64,000 nt of DNA from Olsenella_L kribbiana (GCF_036408795.1 NZ_JAZGJP010000001.1:186001-250000), one strand, 5' to 3'; positions 14,971-23,864 are shown, counted from the first letter of the stretch. Notes: a model not told the origin generated them from the sequence alone. Numbers and translations: made by a program.

Positions 14971-16263
14971 TCAGCTCTCCAGACGGTAAGGCTCGAAAGT
15001 GCCTGCAAGGCGCTCAGGAACCTTGGCAGTGGCTCTAAGCCCGCCTTCGTGGTATTCCTCATGAAGTATCTGGCATCTCTCATGGAGCATGCTCATGAGG
15101 ATGCCCTTTTCATACGGCACTTCCACCGTCATCGTTATATCGCCCTTTGCAGCTTCCTGTGCGATGCGGAAGAGCAGGCCGCGAAGTCCCTTGCCATCGA
15201 GTGCCGAGATGAAGACAGCATCCGGATGCATTGCCTCGAGCTGGCGCAGAGCCTCCTCAGGCACAAGGTCGCTCTTGTTATAGACAACGACGCTTCTGAT
15301 CTTGTCGGCACCGATCTCTTTCAGGATGCTGTCGACGACCGAGAGTTCCTTCTCCGCATGCGGGTCCGAAATATCGACGACCTTGAGTATCAGGTCGGCG
15401 TTGATAGCCTCGGAGAGTGTCGACTTGAATGATTCCACCAGCAGGGTCGGAAGCTTCTGGATGAAGCCGACGGTATCCGTGATAGTGATCTTTCGGCCTT
15501 CTTCAAGCTCGATGGCACGTGTTGTCGGATCCAGCGTCGCGAAGAGCTCGTCCTTCGCATATACCGAAGATCCGGTAAGCTTGTTGAGTATGGTCGATTT
15601 GCCTGCATTCGTATAGCCGACGAGGGCGACCCTCCAGACACCGGATTCCCAGCGTGCCTTCGACTGGGTATGGCGCTGGGAGGAGAGCTCCTTCAGCTCC
15701 TGCGTGAGGAAGCTGATGCGCTTCCTGACAAGACGGCGGTCCACCTCGAGCTGGCTCTCGCCCTGGCCGAACCTGGAACCGATGCCACCTCTCGTCTGCT
15801 CGCCGACAAGGTGGCTCCACATGCCTCTCAGACGCGGCAGCAGGTAGTTTGCCTGGGCCAGCTGAACCTGGAGACGTCCTTCCTTCGTCGTTGCATGGGC
15901 AGCGAAGATATCGAGAATGAGGGCGGTACGGTCGATGACCTTCACATGGAAGCCGACAATCTTCTCGAGATTTGACTGCTGTGACGGAGAGAGCTCGTCG
16001 TCGAATACGACGACATCCGCGTCGAGAGAGCGCGCAAGGTCCCTGAGCTCCTCAGCCTTGCCAGAACCCAGATAGGTGCGCGCCACAGGAACCTCGAGAC
16101 GCTGTGCAAGCGTGGCGACAACCTCTCCCCCATCTGTCTCGACCAGGCGCCCCAGCTCAGCCAGCGACTCGTCGAGAGACCATTCGCCGGTCCCAGTATC
16201 GACACCGACAAGAATCGCGCGATCCGGTTCGAGCTTTGTCGGCTGCGCCTTGAATCGGGGCAT
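14971..16263 (-). CDS. hflX: Ribosome-associated GTPase HflX
   Basis: 430 residues. The N-terminal HflX nucleotide-binding subdomain contains YLGSGKAEEL and DDELSPSQ. A glycine-rich linker (RGGIGSRFGQGESQLEVDRR) leads into a G domain with VALVGYTNAGKST, DTVGF and NKSD. HflX splits stalled 70S ribosomes after stress. The start ATG overlaps the miaA stop by one base (TGATG), and AAGGAG is well placed. It converges on the DUF1624 gene with only 25 bases between. Confidence 0.95.
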   Translation of the reverse strand: MPRFKAQPTKLEPDRAILVGVDTGTGEWSLDESLAELGRLVETDGGEVVATLAQRLEVPVARTYLGSGKAEELRDLARSLDADVVVFDDELSPSQQSNLEKIVGFHVKVIDRTALILDIFAAHATTKEGRLQVQLAQANYLLPRLRGMWSHLVGEQTRGGIGSRFGQGESQLEVDRRLVRKRISFLTQELKELSSQRHTQSKARWESGVWRVALVGYTNAGKSTILNKLTGSSVYAKDELFATLDPTTRAIELEEGRKITITDTVGFIQKLPTLLVESFKSTLSEAINADLILKVVDISDPHAEKELSVVDSILKEIGADKIRSVVVYNKSDLVPEEALRQLEAMHPDAVFISALDGKGLRGLLFRIAQEAAKGDITMTVEVPYEKGILMSMLHERCQILHEEYHEGGLRATAKVPERLAGTFEPYRLES

Positions 16264-17186
16264 CAGAGCATCTCCTTCTCCATGATCATATCTGCAGCGC
16301 CGTTCGTGTCCATCTGGTCCAGATCGAGCCATTTCACGCGGCCATCGCGCTTGAACCAGGAGAGCTGCCGCTTTGCATAGCGGCGAGTGCGCTTCTTGAT
16401 CTCTTCGGTCGCTTCGGGAAGCGTGCAGGAGCCTTCGAGGCAGTCCACGATCTCCTTGTAGCCGATGGCCTGCATCGCGGTAAGCGTGTCTCTGAACCCA
16501 GCAGCGACAAGACCTTCCACCTCATCCACGAGGCCGTCTTGAAGCATCTGGTCCACGCGTACTGAGATCCTCCTGTAGAGCCGCTCGCGATCCATGGCTA
16601 TGCCCCAGATCGAAGCGTCATACCATGGTGCCCGTTCATGGAGGCCAGCGTGCTGCACGGCGTAGCTCTTTCCCTCATCGAGGAGCTCAAGCGCCCTGAT
16701 GACACGTCTCACATTGTTCGGGTGTATGAGTTCGGCAGAAGCAGGGTCCCGGCTCTCGAGGAGTGCATATACGGCCTCGCTGCCCTCGTCTTCAGCCATC
16801 TTCTCATAGCGCTTGCGCGTCTCGGACGACGTATCGCCCTTCGGGAAGACCATATCGTCTATCGTGGCATCAAGGTAGAGTCCCGTACCACCGCAGAGGA
16901 TGGGGAGCTTTCCTTCCGAGCAGAGGCTATCGATGCAGCTGCGCGCTTCCTCCTGGAAGAGCTGCGCAGAATAGGCATCGCCAATATCTGCGACATCGAC
17001 CATAAGGAGCGGACGCCTGCGTTCCGATACCGGTGTCTTTGCTGTGCCGATATCCATGCCGCGATAGACCTGCATCGCATCGACAGAGATGACGGAGGTT
17101 GCAAGACGGCATGCCAGCTCATCTGCAAGCGCACTCTTGCCCGATGCAGTAGGGCCGACGATGCAGAGGACACGGTCGCCTTTCAC
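16263..17186 (-). CDS. miaA: tRNA dimethylallyltransferase
   Basis: Adds dimethylallyl to A37 of tRNAs reading UNN codons. The P-loop GPTASGKS is at 11-18, followed by the conserved ISVDAMQVYRGMDIGTAK region and RRYAKRQLSWFKRD at the C-terminus. The length of 307 residues is normal. The start is GTG 17186, overlapping the miaB stop by four bases (GTGA). It acts immediately before MiaB in the same pathway. Confidence 0.96.
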   Translation of the reverse strand: MKGDRVLCIVGPTASGKSALADELACRLATSVISVDAMQVYRGMDIGTAKTPVSERRRPLLMVDVADIGDAYSAQLFQEEARSCIDSLCSEGKLPILCGGTGLYLDATIDDMVFPKGDTSSETRKRYEKMAEDEGSEAVYALLESRDPASAELIHPNNVRRVIRALELLDEGKSYAVQHAGLHERAPWYDASIWGIAMDRERLYRRISVRVDQMLQDGLVDEVEGLVAAGFRDTLTAMQAIGYKEIVDCLEGSCTLPEATEEIKKRTRRYAKRQLSWFKRDGRVKWLDLDQMDTNGAADMIMEKEML

Positions 17187-18550
17187 CGGGGATCGCCTGT
17201 CTGCATGCCTTCGAGATACCAGGACTTCGCTTCATCGACCTTCACATCGACGAGCTTGCCGACGAGGTCTTCTGCCTTCTGGCCTTCGCGCAGCGGGAAG
17301 TGGACGGTCTGAAGCTTGCGGCTGTGGCCGACAAGCATCTCGTCATTCCTCTTGGAGGGACCCTCGACAAGCACTTCGGAGACCGTACCAAGATCGCGCT
17401 GGTTTGATGCGTAGGAGAGGTCCTCGACGAGGCGTGCCAGCCTGTCGAAGCGCTCCTGGATGACCTCGTGAGGCGTCGTATCTTCGATCTTCGCTGCAGG
17501 AGTTCCCGGACGCTTCGAGTAGATGAAGGTATAGGCCGCATCGAAGGCTGCCTCGCGGACGAGCGAAAGCGTATCCTCGAAGTCCTCTTCTGTCTCTCCC
17601 GGGAAGCCGACGATAAGGTCGGTCGTGAGAGCAAGGTCCGGCATGGCAGAGCGCAGGCGTCCGACAAGGTCGAGATACTGCTCTCTCGTATAGCGCCTGT
17701 TCATGGCCTTCAGGACTCTCGTAGAGCCGCTCTGGACAGCAAGATGGAGCTGGGGCATCACATTGGGCGTCTCTGCCATGGCGGCAATGACATCGTCTGT
17801 GAGGTCCATGGGATTCGAAGACGTGAAGCGGATGCGGTCGACACCGGTCTCTCCTACCTTGCGGAGAAGCTCTGCGAACCGGGGCTTCCCGTAGATGTTC
17901 GTGCCGTAGGAGTTCACGTTCTGGCCCAGAAGCGTGATTTCGCGCACGCCGTCAGCGACAAGCCCGCTGCATTCGAGGAGGATGGACTCCATCGTGCGCG
18001 AGCGCTCGCGTCCACGGACATACGGCACGATGCAGTAGGTGCAGAAGTTGTTGCACCCCGTCATGATCGGCACCCAGGCGTGATAGCGGAGCTCTCGATG
18101 GCTCGGAAGCTCGGTCGAGAAATGCTCGGTGTCTTCCTTCGTATCGACGAGCACCTTGTGCTTCTTCTCCGAGTAGGCCTCGACAAGAAGCTCAGGCAGC
18201 GATGCCAAGGCGCCGGTGCCGAAGACGACATCGACACTTGGTATGTTCTTCTTGAGCTCTGCGCCTGCACGCTGAGCTACGCAGCCACCGACGGCCACGA
18301 TGCGTTTGCCAGAAGGCGGAAGCGCAGCCCCTGCTGCATTCGCTGCAGTGCCATAGAGCCTCGTATCGGCTCCTTCACGCACTGAGCACGTCATGAATAC
18401 GACGATATCTGCCTCTTCGACGGTACCGACCTCGAGGCAGCCACACGAATCAAGCAGGCCCGCCACCCGCTCAGCATCGTGGAAGTTCATCTGGCACCCG
18501 AACGTCTTTACATAGTAGGTCTTTCCTGCCAACTGCGGGTAATGCTGCAT
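17183..18550 (-). CDS. miaB: tRNA-2-methylthio-N6-dimethylallyladenosine synthase
   Basis: Radical SAM methylthiotransferase converting i6A37 to ms2i6A37. The N-terminal UPF0004 cluster cysteines are Cys19, Cys55 and Cys90; the radical SAM cluster CNNFCTYC is at 166-173; the C-terminal part (about 390-450) is a TRAM RNA-binding domain. 455 residues. It is first in a tight miaB-miaA-hflX unit and starts one base after the spoVS stop. Confidence 0.96.
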   Translation of the reverse strand: MQHYPQLAGKTYYVKTFGCQMNFHDAERVAGLLDSCGCLEVGTVEEADIVVFMTCSVREGADTRLYGTAANAAGAALPPSGKRIVAVGGCVAQRAGAELKKNIPSVDVVFGTGALASLPELLVEAYSEKKHKVLVDTKEDTEHFSTELPSHRELRYHAWVPIMTGCNNFCTYCIVPYVRGRERSRTMESILLECSGLVADGVREITLLGQNVNSYGTNIYGKPRFAELLRKVGETGVDRIRFTSSNPMDLTDDVIAAMAETPNVMPQLHLAVQSGSTRVLKAMNRRYTREQYLDLVGRLRSAMPDLALTTDLIVGFPGETEEDFEDTLSLVREAAFDAAYTFIYSKRPGTPAAKIEDTTPHEVIQERFDRLARLVEDLSYASNQRDLGTVSEVLVEGPSKRNDEMLVGHSRKLQTVHFPLREGQKAEDLVGKLVDVKVDEAKSWYLEGMQTGDPR

Positions 18551-18551
18551 G

Positions 18552-18869
18552 CTATGAAACCGTCCTCGTATCAGTAGGGGCTGTCTGTGAAAGTGTCTGC
18601 GGCGTCAGCTTGTGGACGTAGATTGCAATGCGGATTGCCGTCCTGTTCTCGCCGCAGATCTCGATATCGGAGAAGGTGGGAGCGCAGGAGATGTCGACTC
18701 CTGTCGGTATGAGAAATCCGCGGGCGATGGCAACAGCCTTGATGGCCTGGTTCACCGCACCTGCACCGACGCACTGCACATTCACGGGCACGCCGTCCTT
18801 CACCATGCCGGCAATGGCGCCCGCGACCGATGCGGGGGAAGATTTGCTCGAAACCTTGAGGAAGTCCAT
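18552..18869 (-). CDS. spoVS: SpoVS-type protein (stage V sporulation protein S family)
   Basis: The first about 86 residues match the small Alba-like SpoVS family: VSSKSSPASVAGAIAG, GAGAVNQAIKAVAIARG and FSDIEICGENRTAIR. An 18-residue polar tail follows. SpoVS is known from Bacillus sporulation, but relatives occur in many non-sporulating bacteria. The gene order rny, (one gene), spoVS, miaB parallels Bacillus. AGGAG lies five bases before ATG 18869. Confidence 0.93.
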   Translation of the reverse strand: MDFLKVSSKSSPASVAGAIAGMVKDGVPVNVQCVGAGAVNQAIKAVAIARGFLIPTGVDISCAPTFSDIEICGENRTAIRIAIYVHKLTPQTLSQTAPTDTRTVS

Positions 18870-18924
18870 ACCTGCTCCTGGAAGTTCGCTCTATCTTGTG
18901 CCCCTCATTCTCGGGACACACTGC

Positions 18925-18941
18925 ATATGGTCTTGCCATAT
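18925..18941 (-). promoter_or_regulatory. Inverted repeat in the spoVS promoter region
   Basis: ATATGG (18925-18930) and CCATAT (18936-18941) flank TCTTG. The repeat lies about 60-70 bases upstream of spoVS, where a -10-like TATATG would be read on the minus strand. It may be an operator or a leader hairpin. Confidence 0.35.
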
Positions 18942-18970
18942 ACCACTTCGTACATCTTATACTTTACGGC

Positions 18971-20059
18971 CTAGTCATCCTCGGCAAATTCGAACGTACA
19001 GGAAAGCCGGCCTGAAGAAACACGGACCTCGGGCGGTGCTGCAAGCTCGATATAGTAGCGATCCTCCAGATACTGGAAATCGCGCGCCAGCATGCCACGG
19101 AACTTGTCGAGATCCTCCTTCGAGATCTTGATACTTCGGGCATCCTTCTCGAGGTCCACTTTCCGGGGACTGCGGCGTGCTGAAACCTTCTTGCCTCTGA
19201 GATACGCATAGGCGCCCTGCGCCGGCGCAATCTCGCCAGAAAGAATCCTTTGCGCGGTCCTCTCGGAGATTTCGAGGCCGAGAGCTGAGGCAATATCGGC
19301 AAGCTCCTCAGCGTCAGGCGCGAGCCGGAGCTGGAGCAGAAGCGGCATGTCGCAGATCTTCATCTGGAGGATGCGTTCGCGTACAGCGCGCGGAATGCGG
19401 ACATGTCTGCGTGCTGCCGCTATGGTCTCTGCAGGAGAGCCTATATAGACCTCGCAGGCGCCCTTGTCCTCGAGCGCAAACTCGCAGGAGCAGCGCAGGA
19501 GGTTATGCGGGCCGCGGACAATCTTGATTGCTCCGTCTTCGTCCCGCTCGCACTCGGGCCAGGACGACTGGTCTGCCTTTTCGGGAATCTTTGCCGTATC
19601 GAAGGAAACCTGGATCGAGGTGCCCTTGCCTGGATCTGATGCAACGACATGGGATGCTTCGGCGTTCTGCCTTATCGAGAAGAGCGCCATGCCCCTTCCA
19701 TGCACGCCCCAAGCGTCCATATGCATCGTATCGAGCTTCGAGGTGACACGGGCATCGAAGATCCGTTCCTGCATGTCGTGAGGGATTCCTCCGCCATCAT
19801 CCACAACCGTGAGCGTCCGCGTGCCTTCGGTCTTCTGGAGCGCAAAGAGAATCGTATGGGCTCCGGCATCGCGGGCATTCCGCAGAAGCTCTATTGCTGC
19901 ATCTTCGACAGAACGGATATCATGCTTCGCCTGACGACGCTCGGCTTCGTCCACCCGAAGGCGGACGAAGCCGTCACCGTAGCTCTCTTCGACGCGAAGC
20001 GAAGCTGCATGTCCCGTCTTTGCAATGAAGGCGGCAAGGCTCTCAGCGTCTGTGCCCAT
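18971..20059 (-). CDS. MutL-like GHKL ATPase of unknown function
   Basis: 362 residues. The N-terminal GHKL/Bergerat ATPase motifs are clear: ELLRNARDAGAHTI (N-box Glu57, Asn61, Asp64), VVDDGGGIP (G1, 86-93) and RVTSKLD followed by GVHGRGMALFSI (G2, 118-129). The spacing and wording (DAGA, TSKL, GRGMALFSI) resemble MutL more than histidine kinases or Hsp90. The C-terminal half is unrecognised, mainly helical and charged, with EISERTAQRILSGEIAP possibly a helix-turn-helix. No MutL C-terminal endonuclease motif (DQHAxxE) is present and no mutS is in the window. It starts three bases after the rny stop, in the slot that Bacillus gives to ymdB. Confidence 0.75.
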   Translation of the reverse strand: MGTDAESLAAFIAKTGHAASLRVEESYGDGFVRLRVDEAERRQAKHDIRSVEDAAIELLRNARDAGAHTILFALQKTEGTRTLTVVDDGGGIPHDMQERIFDARVTSKLDTMHMDAWGVHGRGMALFSIRQNAEASHVVASDPGKGTSIQVSFDTAKIPEKADQSSWPECERDEDGAIKIVRGPHNLLRCSCEFALEDKGACEVYIGSPAETIAAARRHVRIPRAVRERILQMKICDMPLLLQLRLAPDAEELADIASALGLEISERTAQRILSGEIAPAQGAYAYLRGKKVSARRSPRKVDLEKDARSIKISKEDLDKFRGMLARDFQYLEDRYYIELAAPPEVRVSSGRLSCTFEFAEDD

Positions 20060-20062
20060 TGC

Positions 20063-21646
20063 CTACTTTGCCGTATCCACTGCGCGTGATTCGCGTATGA
20101 CGACGACGCGGACCTGGCCAGGATATTCCATCTCGTCCTCGATCTGCTTCGCGATATCGTGTGCAAGCACCGTTGCCTGGGCATCGGAGATCTTCTCGGG
20201 CTCGACCATCACATGGAGCTCGCGGCCTGCCTGCATCGCGTAGGTGCGTTCGACGCCCTCATGGGCATTGGCGATCTCCTCGAGCTTCTCGAGGCGCTTG
20301 ATGTAGTTCTCGGCAGACTCGCGGCGGGCACCCGGACGTGCAGCGGAGATGGCATCGGCTGCCTGGACAAGCACATCGAGGACTGTATCCGGCTCGACAT
20401 CTGCGTGGTGTGCCTCGATAGCGTGGACGATCTCCGGCTTCTCGCCGTAGCGGCGGGCAAGGTCTGCACCGATGACGGCATGCGGACCTTCCACCTCATG
20501 GTCGATGGCCTTGCCGATGTCATGCAGGAGTCCTGCACGCTTTGCCGGTGCCTCGTCCATGCCGAGCTCGGAAGCCATGATTCCGCAGAGCGTCGCGACC
20601 TGGACGGAGTGCGAAAGGACATTCTGGCCATAGGACGTGCGGTAGCGAAGGGCACCCAAGGTCTTGATGAGTTCAGGATGCAGGTCGTGGATACCCATAT
20701 CGAAGGCAGCCTGCTCGCCAGCCTCGCGGACGCGCTCGTTCACGAGGGTCTCGGCCTTCTTGTACATGTCCTCGATGCGGGCAGGATGGATGCGTCCGTC
20801 TGCGATGAGGTTCTCGAGCGTGACGCGTGCCGTCTCTCGGCGGACCGGATCAAAGCTCGAGAGCACGACGGTCTCAGGCGTATCGTCGATGACAAGGGAG
20901 ACGCCGGTTACCTGCTCGAAGGTGCGGATGTTCCTGCCCTCGCGGCCAATGATGCGGCCCTTAAGGTCGTCAGACGGAATATGGACGGACGTGACCGTGA
21001 TCTCGCCTGCCTGGTCGGCAGCACAGCGCTGGATGGCCGTTGAGACGATCTCGCGTGCCGTCTTGTCGGCCTTGGCACGGACGCGCTGCTCGGACTCGCG
21101 CAGGATCTGTGCCTCCTCGCGCACGCTCTGCTGGCGGATCTTGCCGATGAGCTCGTCGTGGGCCTCGTCGCTCGAGAGGCCAGCAATGCGCTCGAGCTCG
21201 GTTGTCGTCTTCTCTTCCATCTTGTCGAGATCGGACTTCCTGCGGTCGAGCTGGCCCTGATAGCTCTGGAGCTGGTGCTCGCGGCGGTCGAGGGAGTCGT
21301 TCCTCTTGTCGAGGGACTCCTCGCGCTGGACGAGACGGTTCTCGAGCGTATGGATCTCGTTCTTGCGCTGCTCCTCCTCATTGAGGGAAGCCTGTCGCAT
21401 CTGCATGATCTTCTCTTTGGCTTCGATCAGGGCCTCGCGCTTCGCGCTCTCGGCTGCGCTCTTGGCATCGGCAGTGATCTTCTCTGCCTGGGTGCGGGCA
21501 TCGCCGAGCTGCTTCTCTGCCTCGGCCTTTGCATCATCGACCTGTCGGCGTGCTTCCTGCACCTTCGTGCTGCTCTGCCTTGTCACGGCGAAATAGCAGA
21601 CGAGGGCACCCACCGCCAGACATGCAATCGCAACTAGTACTGTCAT
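20063..21646 (-). CDS. rny: Ribonuclease Y
   Basis: Membrane-anchored endoribonuclease that initiates mRNA decay. 527 residues: an N-terminal membrane segment (about 1-20), a long charged coiled coil (about 28-180), a KH domain (about 205-270, containing IIGREGRNIRTFE) and an HD domain with LLHDIGKAIDHE and EAHHADVEPD, whose His/Asp residues bind metal. The C-terminal RVVVIRESRAVDTAK is typical of the family. It follows recX after a 248-base leader. Confidence 0.96.
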   Translation of the reverse strand: MTVLVAIACLAVGALVCYFAVTRQSSTKVQEARRQVDDAKAEAEKQLGDARTQAEKITADAKSAAESAKREALIEAKEKIMQMRQASLNEEEQRKNEIHTLENRLVQREESLDKRNDSLDRREHQLQSYQGQLDRRKSDLDKMEEKTTTELERIAGLSSDEAHDELIGKIRQQSVREEAQILRESEQRVRAKADKTAREIVSTAIQRCAADQAGEITVTSVHIPSDDLKGRIIGREGRNIRTFEQVTGVSLVIDDTPETVVLSSFDPVRRETARVTLENLIADGRIHPARIEDMYKKAETLVNERVREAGEQAAFDMGIHDLHPELIKTLGALRYRTSYGQNVLSHSVQVATLCGIMASELGMDEAPAKRAGLLHDIGKAIDHEVEGPHAVIGADLARRYGEKPEIVHAIEAHHADVEPDTVLDVLVQAADAISAARPGARRESAENYIKRLEKLEEIANAHEGVERTYAMQAGRELHVMVEPEKISDAQATVLAHDIAKQIEDEMEYPGQVRVVVIRESRAVDTAK

Positions 21647-21857
21647 GGTGACTCCTCAGTCGTTCATCTTCTCATCAGCGGAGTCCGCACATGCGGGCCC
21701 CTCCCACCTGAGGTGTCACTGCCGGCAGCAGGGAAGACTGCCAGAACGCACATACCATTGTTATATGGACAACGTCTTGCGGAGCTTGCCGAAGGCGTGA
21801 ATCACCAAAGCTGGTAATTCAATCGTATGTTCGACATCTGATACTGTCAAATGTTCG
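21647..21857 (-). promoter_or_regulatory. rny promoter with LexA-like box and structured leader
   Basis: On the minus strand TTGACA (reverse complement at 21845-21850), 17 bases, TACGAT (21822-21827) form a good sigma-A promoter. CGAACATACGATTG (reverse complement at 21820-21833) overlaps the -10 and matches the LexA consensus with one mismatch; another CGAAC half-site is at 21853-21857. The leader of about 170 bases contains a GGGGCCCGCA/TGCGGACTCC hairpin (about 21678-21699) and a CTGCCGGCAG palindrome. Confidence 0.5.
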
Positions 21858-21894
21858 TAAGGTCACAAGCTCTTCTTTTTTTGTGGATGGCAGC

Positions 21895-22572
21895 TCAGAT
21901 ATCTTCTGAGCCGCGCCTCTCGGCAAGCGCCTGCTTTGCGGCACGCGTCGCGAGCTCGAAGCTGTAGCCTCTGCCTGCAAGATAGCGTACAAGCTTCTGG
22001 TACTCGTTGCCAGAAGAGACGTGCTTCCTGCGCGCAAACGCAAGGGCGCGCTCAGCCTCGTCCTCGTCGCCTGCCGCCTCGCTCCAGCCGATGTCCTCGC
22101 CGAGTGCAACGCCGCGCCGCGCCAGCTCGAGCTCAATCTTGCGCCTTCCCCATCCCGCACGGATCTTCTGCTCGCAGAAGCGCTTCGCGTATCTCCTGTC
22201 ATCTACGAGGTGCTTCTTCTGGGCAATCGCAAGGGCAGAGTCGATGGCAGGACGTCCGTAGCCCCGCTCGGCCAGGCGCTCTGTGAGCTCCGATACCGTG
22301 CAGTCGCGCCTGTTCAGGGTCTCGGCCGTCTTCTGCCAGGCGCACTGCTCCTCGATCTGGCCCTCGGCTTCAAGGAGCTCGTCTGCCGACATATAGCCAG
22401 AGCTCCTGTCAGCCTCAGCCTTCTTGAGGGCACGGGCGACTTCGACAGGAATCTTCCTCTTTCCCATGCCATCGGCTTCAAGCGTCGCCTGCGGCCGCCT
22501 GCGGTCGAAGGAGGATGCCTTCTTCTCGGGCATCGTGCAGGACCAGCTGAATGCCTCTGCTTCGGTTGCCAT
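21895..22572 (-). CDS. recX: RecX family regulatory protein
   Basis: 225 residues. The C-terminal about 150 residues carry the RecX three-helix repeats: RDCTVSELTERLAERGYG, then LVDDRRYAKRFCEQKIRAGWGRRKIELELARRGV, then a third repeat ending LAGRGYSFELATRAAKQAL. The N-terminal 70 residues are not conserved. RecX binds RecA filaments and modulates them. The start lies five bases after the recA stop, so it shares the LexA-controlled transcript. Confidence 0.93.
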   Translation of the reverse strand: MATEAEAFSWSCTMPEKKASSFDRRRPQATLEADGMGKRKIPVEVARALKKAEADRSSGYMSADELLEAEGQIEEQCAWQKTAETLNRRDCTVSELTERLAERGYGRPAIDSALAIAQKKHLVDDRRYAKRFCEQKIRAGWGRRKIELELARRGVALGEDIGWSEAAGDEDEAERALAFARRKHVSSGNEYQKLVRYLAGRGYSFELATRAAKQALAERRGSEDI

Positions 22573-22577
22573 CTCGC

Positions 22578-23675
22578 CTATTCCTCGTCAGACGGCTTCT
22601 TGCCAGCGTCCACGACAGGCTCGCCGACACGTTCGTCTCCCAGCACGAGGCCGCAGGCAACGCGTACCTTGTGGTCGATTTCCTGGGAAAGATCGGGGTT
22701 CTCGCGCAGGAACTCCTTGGCAGCCTCGCGTCCCTGTCCCAAGCGCTCCCCCTCATAGGTGAACCAGGCACCGGACTTGTCGACGATACCGTAATCGACA
22801 CCCATGTCGAGGATGGAGCCTTCCTTCGAGATGCCCGTGCCATACATGATGTCGAACTCGGCCTGCTTGAAGGGAGCTGCGACCTTGTTCTTGACGACCT
22901 TGACGCGCACACGGTTGCCGACGACCTCGCCGTTCTGCTTGATGGAGTCGATGCGGCGGATATCCATGCGGACCGATGCGAAGAACTTGAGCGCACGGCC
23001 GCCTGGCGTCGTCTCGGGGTTGCCGAACATGACGCCGATCTTCTCGCGAAGCTGGTTGATGAAGATGCAGGTCGTGTTCGACTTGGCAAGCGATCCGGCA
23101 AGCTTTCGGAGCGCCTGGCTCATGAGACGTGCCTGCGCGCCGACCGTCGTCTCGCCAATCTCGCCCTCGATTTCGGCACGGGGCACGAGCGCTGCGACAG
23201 AGTCGACGACCACGACGTCTATGGCGCCGGAGCGCACGAGCATGTCGCAGATCTCGAGCGCCTGCTCGCCGGTATCCGGCTGCGAGATGAGCACCTCATC
23301 GATATCGACACCGATGCGTGCTGCATAGCCCGGATCCAGGGCGTGCTCGGCGTCGATGAAGGCGACAACACCGCCCATGGCCTGGGCCTCAGCGAGAATC
23401 TCGAGCGAGAGCGTCGTCTTGCCCGAAGACTCGGGACCGTAGATCTCTACGATACGTCCGCGTGGCACGCCGCCGATGCCGAGCGCCGCGTCGAGCGCCA
23501 GAGATCCTGTCGGAATCGCCTCGATATCGAGATTCTGCGCACCGTCGCCGTACTTCATGATGGAACCCTTGCCGAACTTCTTCTCGATCTCGGCGGTCGT
23601 CGCTTCCACCATCTTGTCGCGCTCTTCGCCGTACATCTTCTGATGGACTTCACGTGTCACGGTCTTCTTAGCCAT
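22578..23675 (-). CDS. recA: Recombinase RecA
   Basis: 365 residues. Walker A GPESSGKTT (80-88), LIDAEHALD, VVVDSVAALVPRAE and INQLREKIGVMFGNPETTPGG are all diagnostic. It forms filaments on single-stranded DNA for homologous recombination and stimulates LexA cleavage. ATG 23675 was chosen because AAGGAG lies seven bases before it; the open frame further upstream would swallow the promoter and LexA box. Confidence 0.98.
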   Translation of the reverse strand: MAKKTVTREVHQKMYGEERDKMVEATTAEIEKKFGKGSIMKYGDGAQNLDIEAIPTGSLALDAALGIGGVPRGRIVEIYGPESSGKTTLSLEILAEAQAMGGVVAFIDAEHALDPGYAARIGVDIDEVLISQPDTGEQALEICDMLVRSGAIDVVVVDSVAALVPRAEIEGEIGETTVGAQARLMSQALRKLAGSLAKSNTTCIFINQLREKIGVMFGNPETTPGGRALKFFASVRMDIRRIDSIKQNGEVVGNRVRVKVVKNKVAAPFKQAEFDIMYGTGISKEGSILDMGVDYGIVDKSGAWFTYEGERLGQGREAAKEFLRENPDLSQEIDHKVRVACGLVLGDERVGEPVVDAGKKPSDEE

Positions 23676-23706
23676 TGCTACTCCTTGCTCTGTGCCAGCC
23701 TCTGCC

Positions 23707-23735
23707 ATGCTAGACGAACAATCGTTCGCCGTCAA
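23707..23735 (-). promoter_or_regulatory. recA promoter with consensus LexA box
   Basis: On the minus strand TTGACG (23735-23730), a 17-base spacer and TAGCAT (23712-23707) form the promoter. The perfect palindrome CGAACAATCGTTCG (plus strand, 23715-23728) fills the spacer and fits CGAACnnnnGTTCG without mismatch. Confidence 0.92.
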
Positions 23736-23817
23736 TCGTCTTTGTCCAGCATACAGGAACTGCCTGACAGCCTTCGCATGCCGGGAAGGCAGGTTTCTGG
23801 CACGAATCTTCCATGAG

Positions 23818-23855
23818 CAGAAAGCCGGCCGGAGACCTTGGCCCCCAGCCGGCTT
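23818..23855 (-). terminator. Intrinsic terminator of the cinA transcript
   Basis: On the minus strand AAGCCGGC (23855-23848) pairs with GCCGGCTT (23829-23822), followed by TCTGC. The T-tract is short, so efficiency is uncertain. It separates cinA from the recA promoter. Confidence 0.6.
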
Positions 23856-23864
23856 CATCTTCGA

